Shown: positions 25,819 to 35,193, counted from the stretch's first letter. The stretch is DNA of 64,000 bases from Bradyrhizobium sp. CCBAU 051011 (GCF_009930815.1 NZ_CP022222.1:1716501-1780500); one strand, 5' to 3'. Numbers and translations are program-made. Notes: generated by a model from the letters alone, not told the origin.

Positions 25819-27681
25819 TCAACCGGCACAGCCGATCCATTCGGCCGAGGTATCATCGTCCAGCGTTGCCACCGCGCTTGCGCGCCGCGTCAGCACCGCG
25901 CGCTGGTTGATGTAGCCCTTGTCGGTGATTTCGCCGCCATCAACCGACGGCGGCTCAGCCAGCAGCAGCGCCCGCGTCGCGTGCCCTGACGAGTTGCCGC
26001 TCTGCGCCTTCAGCTTCGCAAGGCCCTGTGCGACGGCGGTACGAACCTTGTCGTGGCCGATCACGTCCCTCACATCGGCATTGTCTGATAGGCCGGCATG
26101 CGCCCGGCAGGCTGCGGTGTTCGGGAATACCAGGAAGCGAACCTCGTCGCCGCCGTGGCCGGTGACCACGATATCCTGCGCCAGCGGCGCCAGCGCTGCG
26201 ATGCCCGCAACGCGCAAGGTGCCGACGCTGACCCAAGTGCCGGAATCGAGTTTGAAATCTTCGGCGACACGGCCGTCGAAGAACAATCCGAGTTCGGGAC
26301 GCGCCGGATCGGCAAAAGTCACGGCGTCGCCGATCAGATAGAAGCCCTCCGCATCGAACGCCTGTGCGGTCAGTTCGGGCGCCTTCCAGTAGCCGGGCGT
26401 GACGTTCGGGCCGCGCACCCGCACCTCAAGCTTGTCGCCCGAGGGCACCAGCTTCAGCTCGGTGCCGGGGATCGGCACGCCGATATTGCCGGAACGTTTT
26501 GCCTGGAAATGGCAATCGGTGGCGAGCGGCGAGGTCTCGGTCGAACCCCAGGCCGACACCATCGGCAGCGCGCGGCCGACCGTCTTGATCGAAAGCTCTT
26601 CCAGCGCATCCCAGAGATTCTGCGGCAAGGCAGCCCCGGCATAGAAGGCGAATTTCACTTCGCTGAAGAATTTCGTCCGCAACGCCTCGTCGCCTCGCAG
26701 CGCCGCGATCAGCATGTCGAAACCGCGCGGCACGTTGAAGTAAACCGTCGGCATCACGCTGCGCAGATTGGCGAGCGATGTTGCGAACAATCCGGGCGCC
26801 GGCTTGCCGCCGTCGACATAGAGCGTGCCGCCATTGCGCAGCACGAGATTGAAATTGTGGTTGGCGCCGAAGGTATGGCTCCAGGGCAGCCAGTCGAGGA
26901 TCACGAGTTCCTCGCCGCTACTCTCCAGAAAAGTCCAGGTTTGCGCCTTGGCCTGCTGGCTCGAGGTCAGCATGCGCTGGGTGTTGATCACGGCCTTTGG
27001 CGTGCCGGTCGAGCCCGAAGTGAACAGGAACTTTGCAATCGTATCCGGCGTAATCGCGGCAAAGGCCTTTTCGACATCGGGCGTCTCCGGCGTTGCCGCG
27101 ATGGCGCGGAAGGAGATCGCGTTATCATCGTCTGCACTGCCACTGACGATGGTGGCCGAATGCAGCGGCGTGATCGCAGCCAGCGCCGCTGCGAAAGGTT
27201 TTGTCGCGGATACATAGATCGCGCCCGGCCCGAGCAGTGTGATCATGCTCTTGAGCTTGTCGAAATCTCGGGACATCAACGAATAGGCTGGCGAGATCGC
27301 GGCCGAGGGCACGCCGACATGCTGGGCCGCAAGTGCAAACAGCGCATGCTCAACGCTGTTGTCGGACAGGATCACCAGCGGACGCTCGGCGCTCAGGCCT
27401 TGCGCGAGAATCCACGCAGCGGCGGAGCGCACCTTCTTCAGGGCATCCTTGTAGGTGACCGTCGTCCAGGGCGCATCGGGGCTGGTGCGGTCGGCAAGAA
27501 AAATCCGGTCTGGCGCCTGCCGCGCCCAATGCTCCAGCCAGTCACCGATGCAACGCGCGCTGTCCCGCAGCGGCGTCGTGGATTTCAGGATGATGCTGCC
27601 ATCGGCCCGGCGATCGCTGGCGATCGCGGGCGTCGCGAAAAGCTTCTGGGAATCGGCACCGCTGTTGGCGGCGATAGTCAT
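25819..27681 (-). CDS. Feruloyl-CoA/p-coumaroyl-CoA synthetase (AMP-binding)
   Basis: A protein of 620 residues of the ANL superfamily. LFTSGSTGTPKAVINT is the phosphate-binding loop, AWGSTETSP the A5 motif and GLFFDGRVAEDFKLDSGTWVSVG and GGEITDKGYINQRAVL the C-terminal hinge and lysine region, a pattern characteristic of feruloyl-CoA synthases. It activates hydroxycinnamates as the first step of side-chain removal. I start it at MTIAANSG (27681) with AGGAGGAA upstream. The hydratase/lyase and vanillin dehydrogenase expected downstream are not in this window. In Rhodopseudomonas the equivalent is couB. Confidence 0.85.
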   Translation of the reverse strand: MTIAANSGADSQKLFATPAIASDRRADGSIILKSTTPLRDSARCIGDWLEHWARQAPDRIFLADRTSPDAPWTTVTYKDALKKVRSAAAWILAQGLSAERPLVILSDNSVEHALFALAAQHVGVPSAAISPAYSLMSRDFDKLKSMITLLGPGAIYVSATKPFAAALAAITPLHSATIVSGSADDDNAISFRAIAATPETPDVEKAFAAITPDTIAKFLFTSGSTGTPKAVINTQRMLTSSQQAKAQTWTFLESSGEELVILDWLPWSHTFGANHNFNLVLRNGGTLYVDGGKPAPGLFATSLANLRSVMPTVYFNVPRGFDMLIAALRGDEALRTKFFSEVKFAFYAGAALPQNLWDALEELSIKTVGRALPMVSAWGSTETSPLATDCHFQAKRSGNIGVPIPGTELKLVPSGDKLEVRVRGPNVTPGYWKAPELTAQAFDAEGFYLIGDAVTFADPARPELGLFFDGRVAEDFKLDSGTWVSVGTLRVAGIAALAPLAQDIVVTGHGGDEVRFLVFPNTAACRAHAGLSDNADVRDVIGHDKVRTAVAQGLAKLKAQSGNSSGHATRALLLAEPPSVDGGEITDKGYINQRAVLTRRASAVATLDDDTSAEWIGCAG

Positions 27682-27724
27682 GGGCTTCCTCCTGCAGCCT
27701 CGAACGGGCTGGCTTGACGCTAAT

Positions 27725-27752
27725 GTTGAGCACAACAATTGTTGTCGTCAAC
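27725..27752. promoter_or_regulatory. MarR-type operator around ACAACAATTGTTGT
   Basis: A perfect 14-bp palindrome (27732-27745) is flanked by GTTGA (27725-27729) and TCAAC (27748-27752), which extend the symmetry. A further CAACAACAATC follows. It lies in the divergent gap between the CoA ligase and a MarR gene, 44 bp from the ligase start, and is a strong candidate for autoregulated repression. Confidence 0.72.
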
Positions 27753-27794
27753 AACAATCTTCCCCTTGCTCTCGCGAAGCGCTAAAAGGGAAGG

Positions 27795-28343
27795 ATGACG
27801 AGGAACAGTCAGGCACCCAGAATTGCCAAGTCACGAACTGCCAAGCCGCGCGCCGGTATCGGGCCACGCCCCGGCCGCACGCGAAATGGAAACGGCAGCG
27901 CGCACAACGATCTCATGAATGGCGAGATCGGCCTCGATGCGCTGGCCGGTCACGCCGGCTATGCGGTGCGCCGCTTCCAGATCTGGATTTTTCAGGACTT
28001 CATTCGCACGCTCGGCGCCGTCGACATCCGCCCGACGCAGTATTCGGTGATGACGGTGATCGGCGCCAACCCGGGCCTGAGCCAGATGGCGGTGGCAAAA
28101 CGGCTCGGGATCGAGCGGGCCAGGCTGGTGCACCTGCTGGACAGCCTCGAACATCGCAATCTCGTCAGCCGGATCAAATCGGCCACCGACCGGCGCTCCC
28201 ATGCGCTGCACCTGACCGCGCGGGGCCGGACGGCGCTGGCGCAATTCAAGCGGCTCGCCGCCGAGCACGAGCGCCATGTGGCCGAGAAGATCGGCAAGGA
28301 GAACCGGGAGCGGCTGCTGCAGATTCTGTCTGCGTTCACGTGA
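27795..28343 (+). CDS. MarR family regulator, CouR-like by position
   Basis: A protein of 182 residues. A basic tail of about 45 residues precedes the core with GYAVRRFQIWIFQDFIRTLG, RPTQYSVMTVIGANPGLSQMAVAKRLGIERARLVHLL and wing SATDRRSHALHLTARG. The gene is divergent from the feruloyl/p-coumaroyl-CoA ligase, as expected for CouR-like regulators that are released from DNA by the CoA thioester. Homology to CouR itself is inferred from context and should be treated as such. Confidence 0.83.
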   Translation: MTRNSQAPRIAKSRTAKPRAGIGPRPGRTRNGNGSAHNDLMNGEIGLDALAGHAGYAVRRFQIWIFQDFIRTLGAVDIRPTQYSVMTVIGANPGLSQMAVAKRLGIERARLVHLLDSLEHRNLVSRIKSATDRRSHALHLTARGRTALAQFKRLAAEHERHVAEKIGKENRERLLQILSAFT

Positions 28344-28482
28344 TCGCGGCCAGCGCCTCGACCAAGGCCGCGTTCGCCTAAATTTTAAGCATGCATCACT
28401 TCAGCCATGCCCGCCGAGTGAGCCAAACTACATAATAAGCATCTGATACTACGTATTTATCCTTCAGGATCGACTTGACGGA

Positions 28483-28500
28483 GCCATTGTACACAATGGC
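28483..28500 (+). promoter_or_regulatory. GntR-type operator GCCATTGTACACAATGGC upstream of atzF
   Basis: Eight-base arms flank AC. The core TTGTACACAA fits the pattern bound by FCD-type GntR regulators. It lies 53-70 bp before the atzF start. A GntR/FCD gene is encoded at the other end of atzF, and related half-sites occur upstream of the importer operon (39012-39050). The rest of the 28344-28552 gap shows nothing else. Confidence 0.6.
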
Positions 28501-28552
28501 ACATCGCTTGCTTCACTCCCGGTAACTATTGCTCGCTGGAGTTTTGCTCGCC

Positions 28553-30361
28553 ATGGGGTCCGACACGCCTGAAACCATTGCCGACATCGTCGCCGCGCAT
28601 CGCGCCGGCGCCATGACCCCGGCGCAAACCATTGCCCGCTCCTATCAGCGCATCCGCGCCCATAACGATCCCGCCGTTTTCATCAGCCTGCGCGACGAGC
28701 AGGATGCGCGCAAGGAGGCCGAGGCGCTGGCGAGCAAGGACGCCGCAGCGCTACCGCTGTTCGGCGTCCCCGTCGCGGTGAAAGACAATATCGATGCGCT
28801 GGGCTTAGCGACCACGGCGGCCTGCCCGGCCTTCTCCTATACGCCGGCGCAGGATTCGACGGCGGTGGCAAAGCTGCGCGCGGCCGGCGCCATCGTCATC
28901 GGCAAGACCAATCTCGATCAGTTCGCGACCGGTCTCGTCGGTGTCCGCTCGCCCTACGGCATTCCCGTCAATCCGATCCGCGCCGATCTCGTTCCGGGCG
29001 GATCGAGTTCGGGCTCGGCGGTGGCCGTGTCCGCTGGCCTCGTGCCGCTGGCGCTCGGCACCGATACCGCGGGCAGCGGCCGAGTGCCGGCGATGCTGAA
29101 CAACATCGTTGGCCTGAAGCCGAGCCTCGGGCTGATCTCCAATGCCGGACTGGTGCCGGCGTGCCGCACGCTGGACTGTATTTCGGTGTTCTCACTTACC
29201 GTTGACGACGCGATGACCGCTCTTTCGGCGATGGCCGGACCTGACGGCGCCGATCCGTTCTCGCGCGACCGGCCGCTTGCGCCGATGTCGGCATTTCCAG
29301 GCACGCTCCGGCTCGGGGTGCCGCGCAACGGCCAATTGATCTTCTTCGGCGACCGCGCCGCCGAGAAAGCCTATAACGAGGCGCTCAAGCGCTGGACACA
29401 ACTCGGCGCCACGCTGGTCGAATTCGACCTCGAACCGTTTTATGAGACCGCACGGCTGCTGTATGAGGGCCCCTGGGTCGCCGAGCGTTATCTCGTGATC
29501 CGCGATCTGCTGTCGTCCTCGCCCGATGCGATCCATCCGGTGACACGCGAGATCACCGCGGCCGGGGCGCAGCTGACCGCCGCCGACACGTTTGCTTCGC
29601 TCTATCGCCTGCAGGCGCTGCGGCGCGCGGCCGAACGAACGTTTGCCCATTTCGACGCGATGGTGCTGCCGACGGCGCCGACCGCCTATTCGACCGCGCA
29701 GGTGCTGGCCAACCCGGTCGAGCTCAACTCCAGGCTCGGCACCTACACCAATTTTGTGAATTTGCTCGACCTCTGCGGCCTTGCACTGCCGGCCGCGATG
29801 CGGGGCGACGGCATTCCGTTCGGCATCACGCTGCTGGCGCCTGCCGGGCGCGACGCCCAGCTTGCCAGCATCGGGCGGGTGTTTCACGCCGACACCAAAC
29901 TGGCGATGGGCGCCAAGGGCGTGATGCAGCCCACGCTCGCCGCATTGCCGGCCGGCGCGAGCGGCGATGAAATCGCGATCGCCGTGGTCGGCGCGCATCT
30001 CTCGGGCATGGCGCTCAACGGCGAACTGCAGGCGCTCGGCGCCCGCCTGCTCGAAGCGACCACAACCGCGCCGGATTACAAACTCTACGCGCTCGACACG
30101 GTGCCGCCGAAGCCCGGCATGCTGCGCGTAGATGCGGGCGAGGGACATTCGATCAAGCTGGAGCTATGGGCATTGTCGGCGGCAGCCTTCGGCAAATTCG
30201 TCGCCGCGATTCCGCCGCCGCTCGGGATCGGCACGATACGGCTGGCCGACGGCAGGGGCGTGAAGGGTTTTGTGGTGGAGCCCGTGGCGATCGACGGCGC
30301 GCGTGATATTTCCGCTTACGGCGGCTGGCGCGCGTTCATGGCTGACAAGGCGGCGGTTTAG
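28553..30361 (+). CDS. atzF: Allophanate hydrolase
   Basis: A protein of 602 residues, close to the 605 of Pseudomonas AtzF. The amidase-signature domain has Lys77 in PVAVKDNID, the cis-serine in GGSSSGSAVAV (151-153) and nucleophile Ser175 in GTDTAGSGRVPA. A C-terminal domain (from about 455) is the AtzF-type extension. It releases ammonia and carbon dioxide from allophanate, the last step of cyanurate/biuret-type degradation or of urea carboxylase routes; no urea carboxylase gene is seen. I start it at MGSDTPETIAD rather than an upstream TTG. It is convergent with the GntR-atz genes. Confidence 0.88.
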   Translation: MGSDTPETIADIVAAHRAGAMTPAQTIARSYQRIRAHNDPAVFISLRDEQDARKEAEALASKDAAALPLFGVPVAVKDNIDALGLATTAACPAFSYTPAQDSTAVAKLRAAGAIVIGKTNLDQFATGLVGVRSPYGIPVNPIRADLVPGGSSSGSAVAVSAGLVPLALGTDTAGSGRVPAMLNNIVGLKPSLGLISNAGLVPACRTLDCISVFSLTVDDAMTALSAMAGPDGADPFSRDRPLAPMSAFPGTLRLGVPRNGQLIFFGDRAAEKAYNEALKRWTQLGATLVEFDLEPFYETARLLYEGPWVAERYLVIRDLLSSSPDAIHPVTREITAAGAQLTAADTFASLYRLQALRRAAERTFAHFDAMVLPTAPTAYSTAQVLANPVELNSRLGTYTNFVNLLDLCGLALPAAMRGDGIPFGITLLAPAGRDAQLASIGRVFHADTKLAMGAKGVMQPTLAALPAGASGDEIAIAVVGAHLSGMALNGELQALGARLLEATTTAPDYKLYALDTVPPKPGMLRVDAGEGHSIKLELWALSAAAFGKFVAAIPPPLGIGTIRLADGRGVKGFVVEPVAIDGARDISAYGGWRAFMADKAAV

Positions 30362-30363
30362 CC

Positions 30364-30446
30364 GTCATTGCGAGCGAAGCGAAGCAATCCATCTCTCCAC
30401 ACCGCGGAAAGATGGATTGCTTCGTCGCTTCGCTCCTCGCAATGAC
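30364..30446. repeat. Palindromic repeat (GAAGCAATCCAT type), complete copy
   Basis: GTCATTGCGAGCGAAGCGAA and its inverted arm ending CTCGCAATGAC surround a short loop at about 30395-30410. It fills the convergent gap between atzF and the GntR gene, where it could terminate both transcripts. Confidence 0.88.
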
Positions 30447-30452
30447 GGAGGC

Positions 30453-31187
30453 CTACACCGACACCGCGTAAATCTCATACTCCCCGCGCACCAACTCGAT
30501 GTGCGCCCGCATCGCGGCCGCAGCGCCCGCCTTGTCGCCGCGCATGATCGCGACGACGACGCGGTCGTGCTCGGCGTGCGATTTTGCCAGACGCCCGAGA
30601 TTGCGGAACTGGGCGCGGCGAAACGGCTGCACCCGCACCCGGGTCGCCAGCGTCATCTCGGCGATGTAGCCGTTCTGCGAGCCGGCATAGATCGCGTTGT
30701 GGAAGCGCTCGTTGACCGCGTGAAAGCGCTCGGGATTGCCGGCGTGGCTAAGCACGCGCAATTCCTCATGGATCGCTTCCAGCTTCTGGCGCTCCCCCGG
30801 CGGCATCCGTTCGGCGGCCAGCCCCGCGCACAGTGCTTCCAGCTCCGCCATCGCCTCGAACATTTCGGTCAGACGGTCGAGCGACGGCTGCGCCACCACG
30901 GCGCCGCGATGGGCGCGCGCCTCGACCAGGCCGCTCGCCACCAATTGCCGCAGCGCCTCGCGCACCGGCGTGCGCGACACCGAAAAGCGCCGCGCGATGT
31001 CGGTCTCGTCGAGCGCCGATCCCGGCGGCAGCACGCCGCGCACGATCTCGTCGGCGAGCTGCAGCCGCAGTTCTTCCGCCCGTGTGGTCTTGTCCCGCAA
31101 GGGCGAGGGCCGATCGACGCGCCGGACCGCTGTCTCCGGCTGGGCGCCGGCGTGCGGTCCACGTGCCGGAAGATCATCAAGGCTCAT
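30453..31187 (-). CDS. GntR family regulator, FCD subfamily
   Basis: A protein of 244 residues from MSLDDLPARG. The N-terminal winged helix (about 50-110: LADEIVRGVLPPGSALDETDIARRFSVSRTPVREALRQL) is followed by an all-helical FCD domain with the metal-binding histidines in NERFHNAIYAGS and KSHAEHDRVVVAI. It is two bases downstream of atzH, so it is part of the importer-atz operon and probably controls both this operon and atzF. Confidence 0.87.
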   Translation of the reverse strand: MSLDDLPARGPHAGAQPETAVRRVDRPSPLRDKTTRAEELRLQLADEIVRGVLPPGSALDETDIARRFSVSRTPVREALRQLVASGLVEARAHRGAVVAQPSLDRLTEMFEAMAELEALCAGLAAERMPPGERQKLEAIHEELRVLSHAGNPERFHAVNERFHNAIYAGSQNGYIAEMTLATRVRVQPFRRAQFRNLGRLAKSHAEHDRVVVAIMRGDKAGAAAAMRAHIELVRGEYEIYAVSV

Positions 31188-31189
31188 CG

Positions 31190-31582
31190 CTATTGCCCCT
31201 TCGGCTCGTCGATGACGCTGACATGCGCCGCGACGATCTTCCACCCGTCGGAAAACCGTATCCAGGTCTGCATCTGCCGCCCCACTTTGCCCGGCGTGCT
31301 TTCGCGGTAGAACAGCGTCGAGGCGACCGCGGTATCGCGGCCATAGGTCGTGATCACGGTCTTGTCGGTCCGCCGCATCAGCCCGACCGGCGAGCGCGCG
31401 GCGCGGAACGCCATGATGGCATCGTAGCCGTAGAGATTTTCACCGATGCCGTAGCGCAGCGTGCGGGGATCGTTGCGGAACAGCTCGTCGAGCACCGCCA
31501 CGTCGTTCGACACCAGCGCCTTTTCATAGCGCTGGAACTGCGCGGTCACCTCGGCCAGCACGTCGGGAAGATCGATGTCCAT
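31190..31582 (-). CDS. atzH: AtzH-like DUF3225 protein
   Basis: A protein of 130 residues with an NTF2-like fold. [45 protein letters not shown] and [19 protein letters not shown] are the DUF3225/AtzH pattern. AtzH is found with AtzE and AtzG in carboxybiuret hydrolase clusters, and its role has been unclear; an accessory deamidase or ligand-binding role is possible. The ATG is two bases from the atzE stop. Confidence 0.83.
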   Translation of the reverse strand: MDIDLPDVLAEVTAQFQRYEKALVSNDVAVLDELFRNDPRTLRYGIGENLYGYDAIMAFRAARSPVGLMRRTDKTVITTYGRDTAVASTLFYRESTPGKVGRQMQTWIRFSDGWKIVAAHVSVIDEPKGQ

Positions 31583-31584
31583 CG

Positions 31585-32982
31585 TTACAATCCTCTCGGG
31601 ATCGGCGCGGTGGCGACGCCGGCGCGCTCCAGCGCCTGCGCAACGCGCAGCGCGATATCTTCTCGCCAGGGAGCGGCGATGATCTGCACGCCAATCGGCA
31701 TCGGCACCAGCGGAATTGGCACCGCGACCACGGGCAGGCCGATGAACGAAATCGGCTGGGTATGGATGCCAATATTGGCGCGCACCGGCAGTTCGACGCC
31801 ATCGAGCTCGAAGTTCACCTGCCCAAGCTTCGGCGCGATGCAGGGCGTGGCCGGCGCAATGATCACATCCACCGACTTGAACAGCTCCAGCACTTTTGCA
31901 CGATACCAGCGGCGGAATTTTTGCGCGCGGTCGACCAGGGGCGCCGGCACCATCGCGCCCGCGATCAGGCGGTCGCGCACCGCCGGATCGAAATCGTTCG
32001 GCCGCTTGCGCAACCGGTCGAGATGCAACGAAGCTCCCTCGGTGGTGGTGATCACGTAAGCCGCGGCGCGGGCGCGCGCGGCTTCGGGAATTTCAACCGT
32101 TTGCGTCGCGTTCAGGGCCTTGGCGACGCGCGCCACGGCCTCGATGGCTTCCGGAAAGACGTTCTTCTGAAAGTATCCGCCGGCCAACGCTACCCGCAGG
32201 CCGTCGATGCCCTGGGCCAGCAGCGGCGTTACCGGCTCGACCGGCCGCGTCGTGCATGCCGCATCGTCGGCATCCGCTCCCTGCATCGCGTCATAGGCCA
32301 GCGCGAGATCGCCGACGCTGCGCGCCAACGGGCCGAGATGATCCAAGCTGGCGACAAAGGGAAACGAGCGGGCGCGTGACAGCCGGCCGTAAGTCGGCTT
32401 CAGGCCGAAGATGCCGCAGAACGATGACGGCACGCGGATCGAGCCGTTGGTATCCGACCCCAGGGCGATCGGAACGAGGCCGCCGCCGACCGCGCTGCCC
32501 GAGCCGCCGGAGGAACCGCCGGTCATCCGCGTCGGATCATGCGGATTGCGCGACGGGCCGTCATGCACGTTCTCGCCGGTGAAATCATAGGCGTATTCAC
32601 CCATGTTGAGTGCGCCAACCAGCACAGCACCCTGCGCCTCCATGCGTTCAATCAGGGTGGCATCGCGCGTCGAGGGTGCAAGATCGCGGTTGATCTTCGA
32701 TCCGGCGCGGGTGGCAAGACCTTTCACGTTGAACAGGTTCTTCACCGCGAACGGCACACCAGCCAGCGGCCCGACTTTTTGGCCAGCGGCGATGGCGGCA
32801 TCGACCGCGCGGGCTTTTGCGCGCGCACGCTCGGCCGTGACGTCCGTGAACGAGTTCAGCACGGAATCATGTTTGGCGATCCGCGCCAGCGCCGCTTCGG
32901 TCGCATCGAGCGCGGAAAGCTTGCCGTCCGTTACGGCCTGCGCGATTTGTTGGGCCGACAGCCCGTCGGTGTTTGCGGTCAT
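31585..32982 (-). CDS. atzE: AtzE-like amidase subunit (1-carboxybiuret hydrolase type)
   Basis: A protein of 465 residues of the amidase-signature family. Lys81 (PFAVKNLFN), the cis-serine in [12 protein letters not shown] (157/158) and nucleophile Ser181 ([11 protein letters not shown]) form the Ser-Ser-Lys triad. Being directly behind a 60-residue AtzG-like gene and before an AtzH-like gene identifies it as AtzE rather than a GatA or general amidase. In Pseudomonas ADP, AtzE with AtzG deaminates 1-carboxybiuret. No AtzD-type cyanurate hydrolase is visible, so the natural substrate here may be another ureido compound. Confidence 0.87.
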   Translation of the reverse strand: MTANTDGLSAQQIAQAVTDGKLSALDATEAALARIAKHDSVLNSFTDVTAERARAKARAVDAAIAAGQKVGPLAGVPFAVKNLFNVKGLATRAGSKINRDLAPSTRDATLIERMEAQGAVLVGALNMGEYAYDFTGENVHDGPSRNPHDPTRMTGGSSGGSGSAVGGGLVPIALGSDTNGSIRVPSSFCGIFGLKPTYGRLSRARSFPFVASLDHLGPLARSVGDLALAYDAMQGADADDAACTTRPVEPVTPLLAQGIDGLRVALAGGYFQKNVFPEAIEAVARVAKALNATQTVEIPEAARARAAAYVITTTEGASLHLDRLRKRPNDFDPAVRDRLIAGAMVPAPLVDRAQKFRRWYRAKVLELFKSVDVIIAPATPCIAPKLGQVNFELDGVELPVRANIGIHTQPISFIGLPVVAVPIPLVPMPIGVQIIAAPWREDIALRVAQALERAGVATAPIPRGL

Positions 32983-32989
32983 GGCGCTA

Positions 32990-33172
32990 TCAGGCGGTGT
33001 AGACACTGGCCGGCTCGGTTTCATCAGGCAGCGGGAATTCGTCGACCAGCCGCGCCAGCCTCAGCGACACTTCGAGATTGGCGCGCACCGCCGGCCGCCA
33101 GGTCTCTTCGACCGGCAGGGCCAGCGCTTTCGCAACGGCATTGATGTAATCGTCCAGGGGTTCGGCAGCCAT
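32990..33172 (-). CDS. atzG: AtzG-like small subunit (DUF4089)
   Basis: A protein of 60 residues: LDDYINAVAKALALPVEETW, then a helix ending LVDEFPLPDETEPASVYTA. It has the form of AtzG/GatC-like small subunits that wrap around an amidase-signature partner and stabilise it. It is seven bases upstream of atzE. Such short genes are often missed; the conserved FPLPDETEPAxV tail supports it. Confidence 0.85.
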   Translation of the reverse strand: MAAEPLDDYINAVAKALALPVEETWRPAVRANLEVSLRLARLVDEFPLPDETEPASVYTA

Positions 33173-33194
33173 TTCGCTCGCACTCTCTTACTTG

Positions 33195-33239
33195 GCATGA
33201 TCTATTCGGAAAACCGGTGTCCACTTTTCCGGATCATGC
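33195..33239. repeat. Palindromic repeat GCATGATC...GATCATGC
   Basis: GCATGATCTATTCGGAAAAC and CACTTTTCCGGATCATGC are inverted arms of the repeat common in bradyrhizobia, here 45 bp, between the ABC ATPase gene and atzG. It could separate expression of the importer from that of the hydrolase genes. Confidence 0.8.
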
Positions 33240-33242
33240 TGT

Positions 33243-35078
33243 CTAGTGAACCGGCAACGGCGGATGCGGGATCGCCGTCAGCAATTCCTTGGTGTAGGCA
33301 TCCTTGGGATCGCCGAGCACGCGTTCGGACGAGCCCTGCTCGACGATTCGTCCCGCACGCATCACGATGACACGATCGCATAGCAAACGCACCACATTCA
33401 GATCATGCGACACGAATAAATAGCTCATGCCCATGGATTGCTTGAGATCCTGCAGCAGATTGAGCACGACGGCCTGCACAGAAACATCGAGCGCCGCTGT
33501 CGGCTCGTCGAGGATCACAAGTTTGGGATGCAGCGCAATCGCCCGCGCGATGCCGACGCGGGCCTTCTGGCCGCCGGATAATTGGTGCGGGAAACGATCG
33601 AGCAGATCGACGGGAAGGCCGACCAGACCGGCAAGCTTCTCGCAGCGTGCGCGCAGCGCGTCGCGCCCCCTGATGTCGCCAAGCTGCATAATGGGATCGG
33701 CCATCGCCCGCGCCGCGGTAAAGCGCGGGTTGAGGCTGTCGGTCGGGTCCTGGAACACCATCTGGATGCTCTTGCGCAGCGGCAGTCGCGCAAAGGCTTG
33801 CGGCATGATGGCGCCGATCTCTTCGCCGTCGAACACGATGCGGCCGGAGGTCTGGTCGAGAAGCCGCATCACCATCATCGAGGTGGTCGACTTGCCGCAG
33901 CCGGATTCGCCGACGAGACCTACGCTCTCGCCATGACCGACCGTAAAGCTGATGCCGTCGACGGCGCGGAATATTTCCGCCTGCACCGGCGGCTTGCGGG
34001 AGAACAATTTTGAGAGCACCGCGCTCGCGCCCTGGCGCGGATACTCCTTGACGAGCTTTTCGACGACGAGAAGGGGCTTTGCTTCCCCCCTCTCCCCGCC
34101 TGCGGGGTCGCGACGAGCGGAGCTCGCTCTTAGAGGGTCGGGGTGAGGGGCTGTTTCCGCAAGCGCGACTCGTGGAGAGAGCCCCTCACCCGCCGCGCTA
34201 TGCGCGTCGGCCTCTCCCCGCGCGCGGGGAGAGGCTGCGGAGAATGCCGCGCCGTCCTCTTCCGGCAGCAGATCGCGCAACGACACGCCGATCCTTGGCG
34301 TCGCGCGCATCAGCTTTTTCGTGTAGGCGTGCTCGGGCTTGGCAAAAATATCCGCCGACTTCGCCGTCTCCACCACCCGGCCCTTTTCCATCACCACCAC
34401 CCGGTCGCAATAGGCGGCGGCGAGGCCGAGATCGTGCGTGATCAGGATCGTCGACATGTGCCGGCGTTTTGTAAGCTCCACGATCAGATCCATCACCGCC
34501 TTCTGCGTGGTGACGTCCAGTCCCGTCGTCGGCTCGTCCGCGATCAGAAGCTGCGGATTGCAGGCCAGCGCCAGCGCGATCACGACGCGCTGGCACATGC
34601 CCCCCGATAGTTCGAACGGATAGGCGTGATAACGCTCGCGGGGACGGGCGATCTTAACCTGCTCCAGCGCCTCGATCGCCTTCTCGCCGCGGTCGCTGGC
34701 GGCGCTCTGCACATGCTGGCGGAGCACGTCCTCGATCTGGTCGCCAACCTTCCGGATCGGATTCAGCGCCGCGCGCGGGTTCTGAAAGATCATCGAGATT
34801 TCACGGCCGCGCAAATCGCGCATCTCGTTTTCGCTCGCGGCCTTGACGTCGATGCCGGAGAACATCACCGAGCCCTCGGCGATCTTGCCGGCGCGGTCGA
34901 GGATGCGCATGACAGCATAAGAAGTTACCGACTTGCCGGAGCCGGATTCGCCGACGATGCCGAGCGTCTCGCCCTTGGCGACAGAAATGTTGACGTGCTG
35001 CACCGCTTTCACGATGCCGCGCCGGGTGGTGAATTCAACGGTGAGGTCGTGGACTTCGAGCAACGGCTGGGCCGTCAT
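33243..35078 (-). CDS. Double ATPase of a peptide/nickel-type ABC importer (DppD-DppF fused)
   Basis: A protein of 611 residues with two complete ABC domains. First domain: Walker A GESGSGKS, signature LSGGMCQRVVIA, Walker B LLIADEPTTGLDV. Second domain: GESGCGKST, LSGGQKARVGIA, LVILDEPTAALDV. Fused pairs of this kind are normal for the family (YejF/GsiA-like). What is unusual is the linker: residues about 282-331 are translated from a palindromic repeat. The start is ATG at 35078 with GGAGG. It follows the two permease genes and precedes atzG. Confidence 0.9.
   Translation of the reverse strand: MTAQPLLEVHDLTVEFTTRRGIVKAVQHVNISVAKGETLGIVGESGSGKSVTSYAVMRILDRAGKIAEGSVMFSGIDVKAASENEMRDLRGREISMIFQNPRAALNPIRKVGDQIEDVLRQHVQSAASDRGEKAIEALEQVKIARPRERYHAYPFELSGGMCQRVVIALALACNPQLLIADEPTTGLDVTTQKAVMDLIVELTKRRHMSTILITHDLGLAAAYCDRVVVMEKGRVVETAKSADIFAKPEHAYTKKLMRATPRIGVSLRDLLPEEDGAAFSAASPRARGEADAHSAAGEGLSPRVALAETAPHPDPLRASSARRDPAGGERGEAKPLLVVEKLVKEYPRQGASAVLSKLFSRKPPVQAEIFRAVDGISFTVGHGESVGLVGESGCGKSTTSMMVMRLLDQTSGRIVFDGEEIGAIMPQAFARLPLRKSIQMVFQDPTDSLNPRFTAARAMADPIMQLGDIRGRDALRARCEKLAGLVGLPVDLLDRFPHQLSGGQKARVGIARAIALHPKLVILDEPTAALDVSVQAVVLNLLQDLKQSMGMSYLFVSHDLNVVRLLCDRVIVMRAGRIVEQGSSERVLGDPKDAYTKELLTAIPHPPLPVH
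34088..34234. repeat. Palindromic repeat (CCCTCTCCCCG type) inside the ABC ATPase gene
   Basis: CCCTCTCCCCGCCTGCGGGG, GAGCTCGCTCTTAGAGGGTC and GGGGTGAGGGGCTG match the intergenic copies at 46578-46639 and 58329-58547 in the same order, and the other end is CCTCTCCCCGCGCGCGGGGA. Here the element is read through in frame and encodes a polar, Arg/Ala/Pro-rich linker (APHPDPLRASSARRDPAGGE). Confidence 0.88.
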
Positions 35079-35193
35079 GATGACCTCCGCAAAAATCTCG
35101 AAAACAACCCCATGCAAAGTAGAACGATCAGCACTTCTGTCGCATTTCCTCCCCCCATGCGGGGGCAGAGACGCGCAAAGCTTGAATCAGCCA

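Noticed and set aside
26098..27717. 539-residue open frame antisense to the CoA ligase
   Set aside because: Arg/Gly/Gln-rich shadow of an intact ANL ligase with good start and ribosome site.
30364..30446. CRISPR-like array
   Set aside because: The repeats across the window are single inverted elements scattered in gaps, without regular spacing or spacers, and no cas gene is present.
33243..35078. Fusion of two ATPase genes as a novel event
   Set aside because: Double ATPases are common in this importer family; only the repeat-derived linker is unusual.
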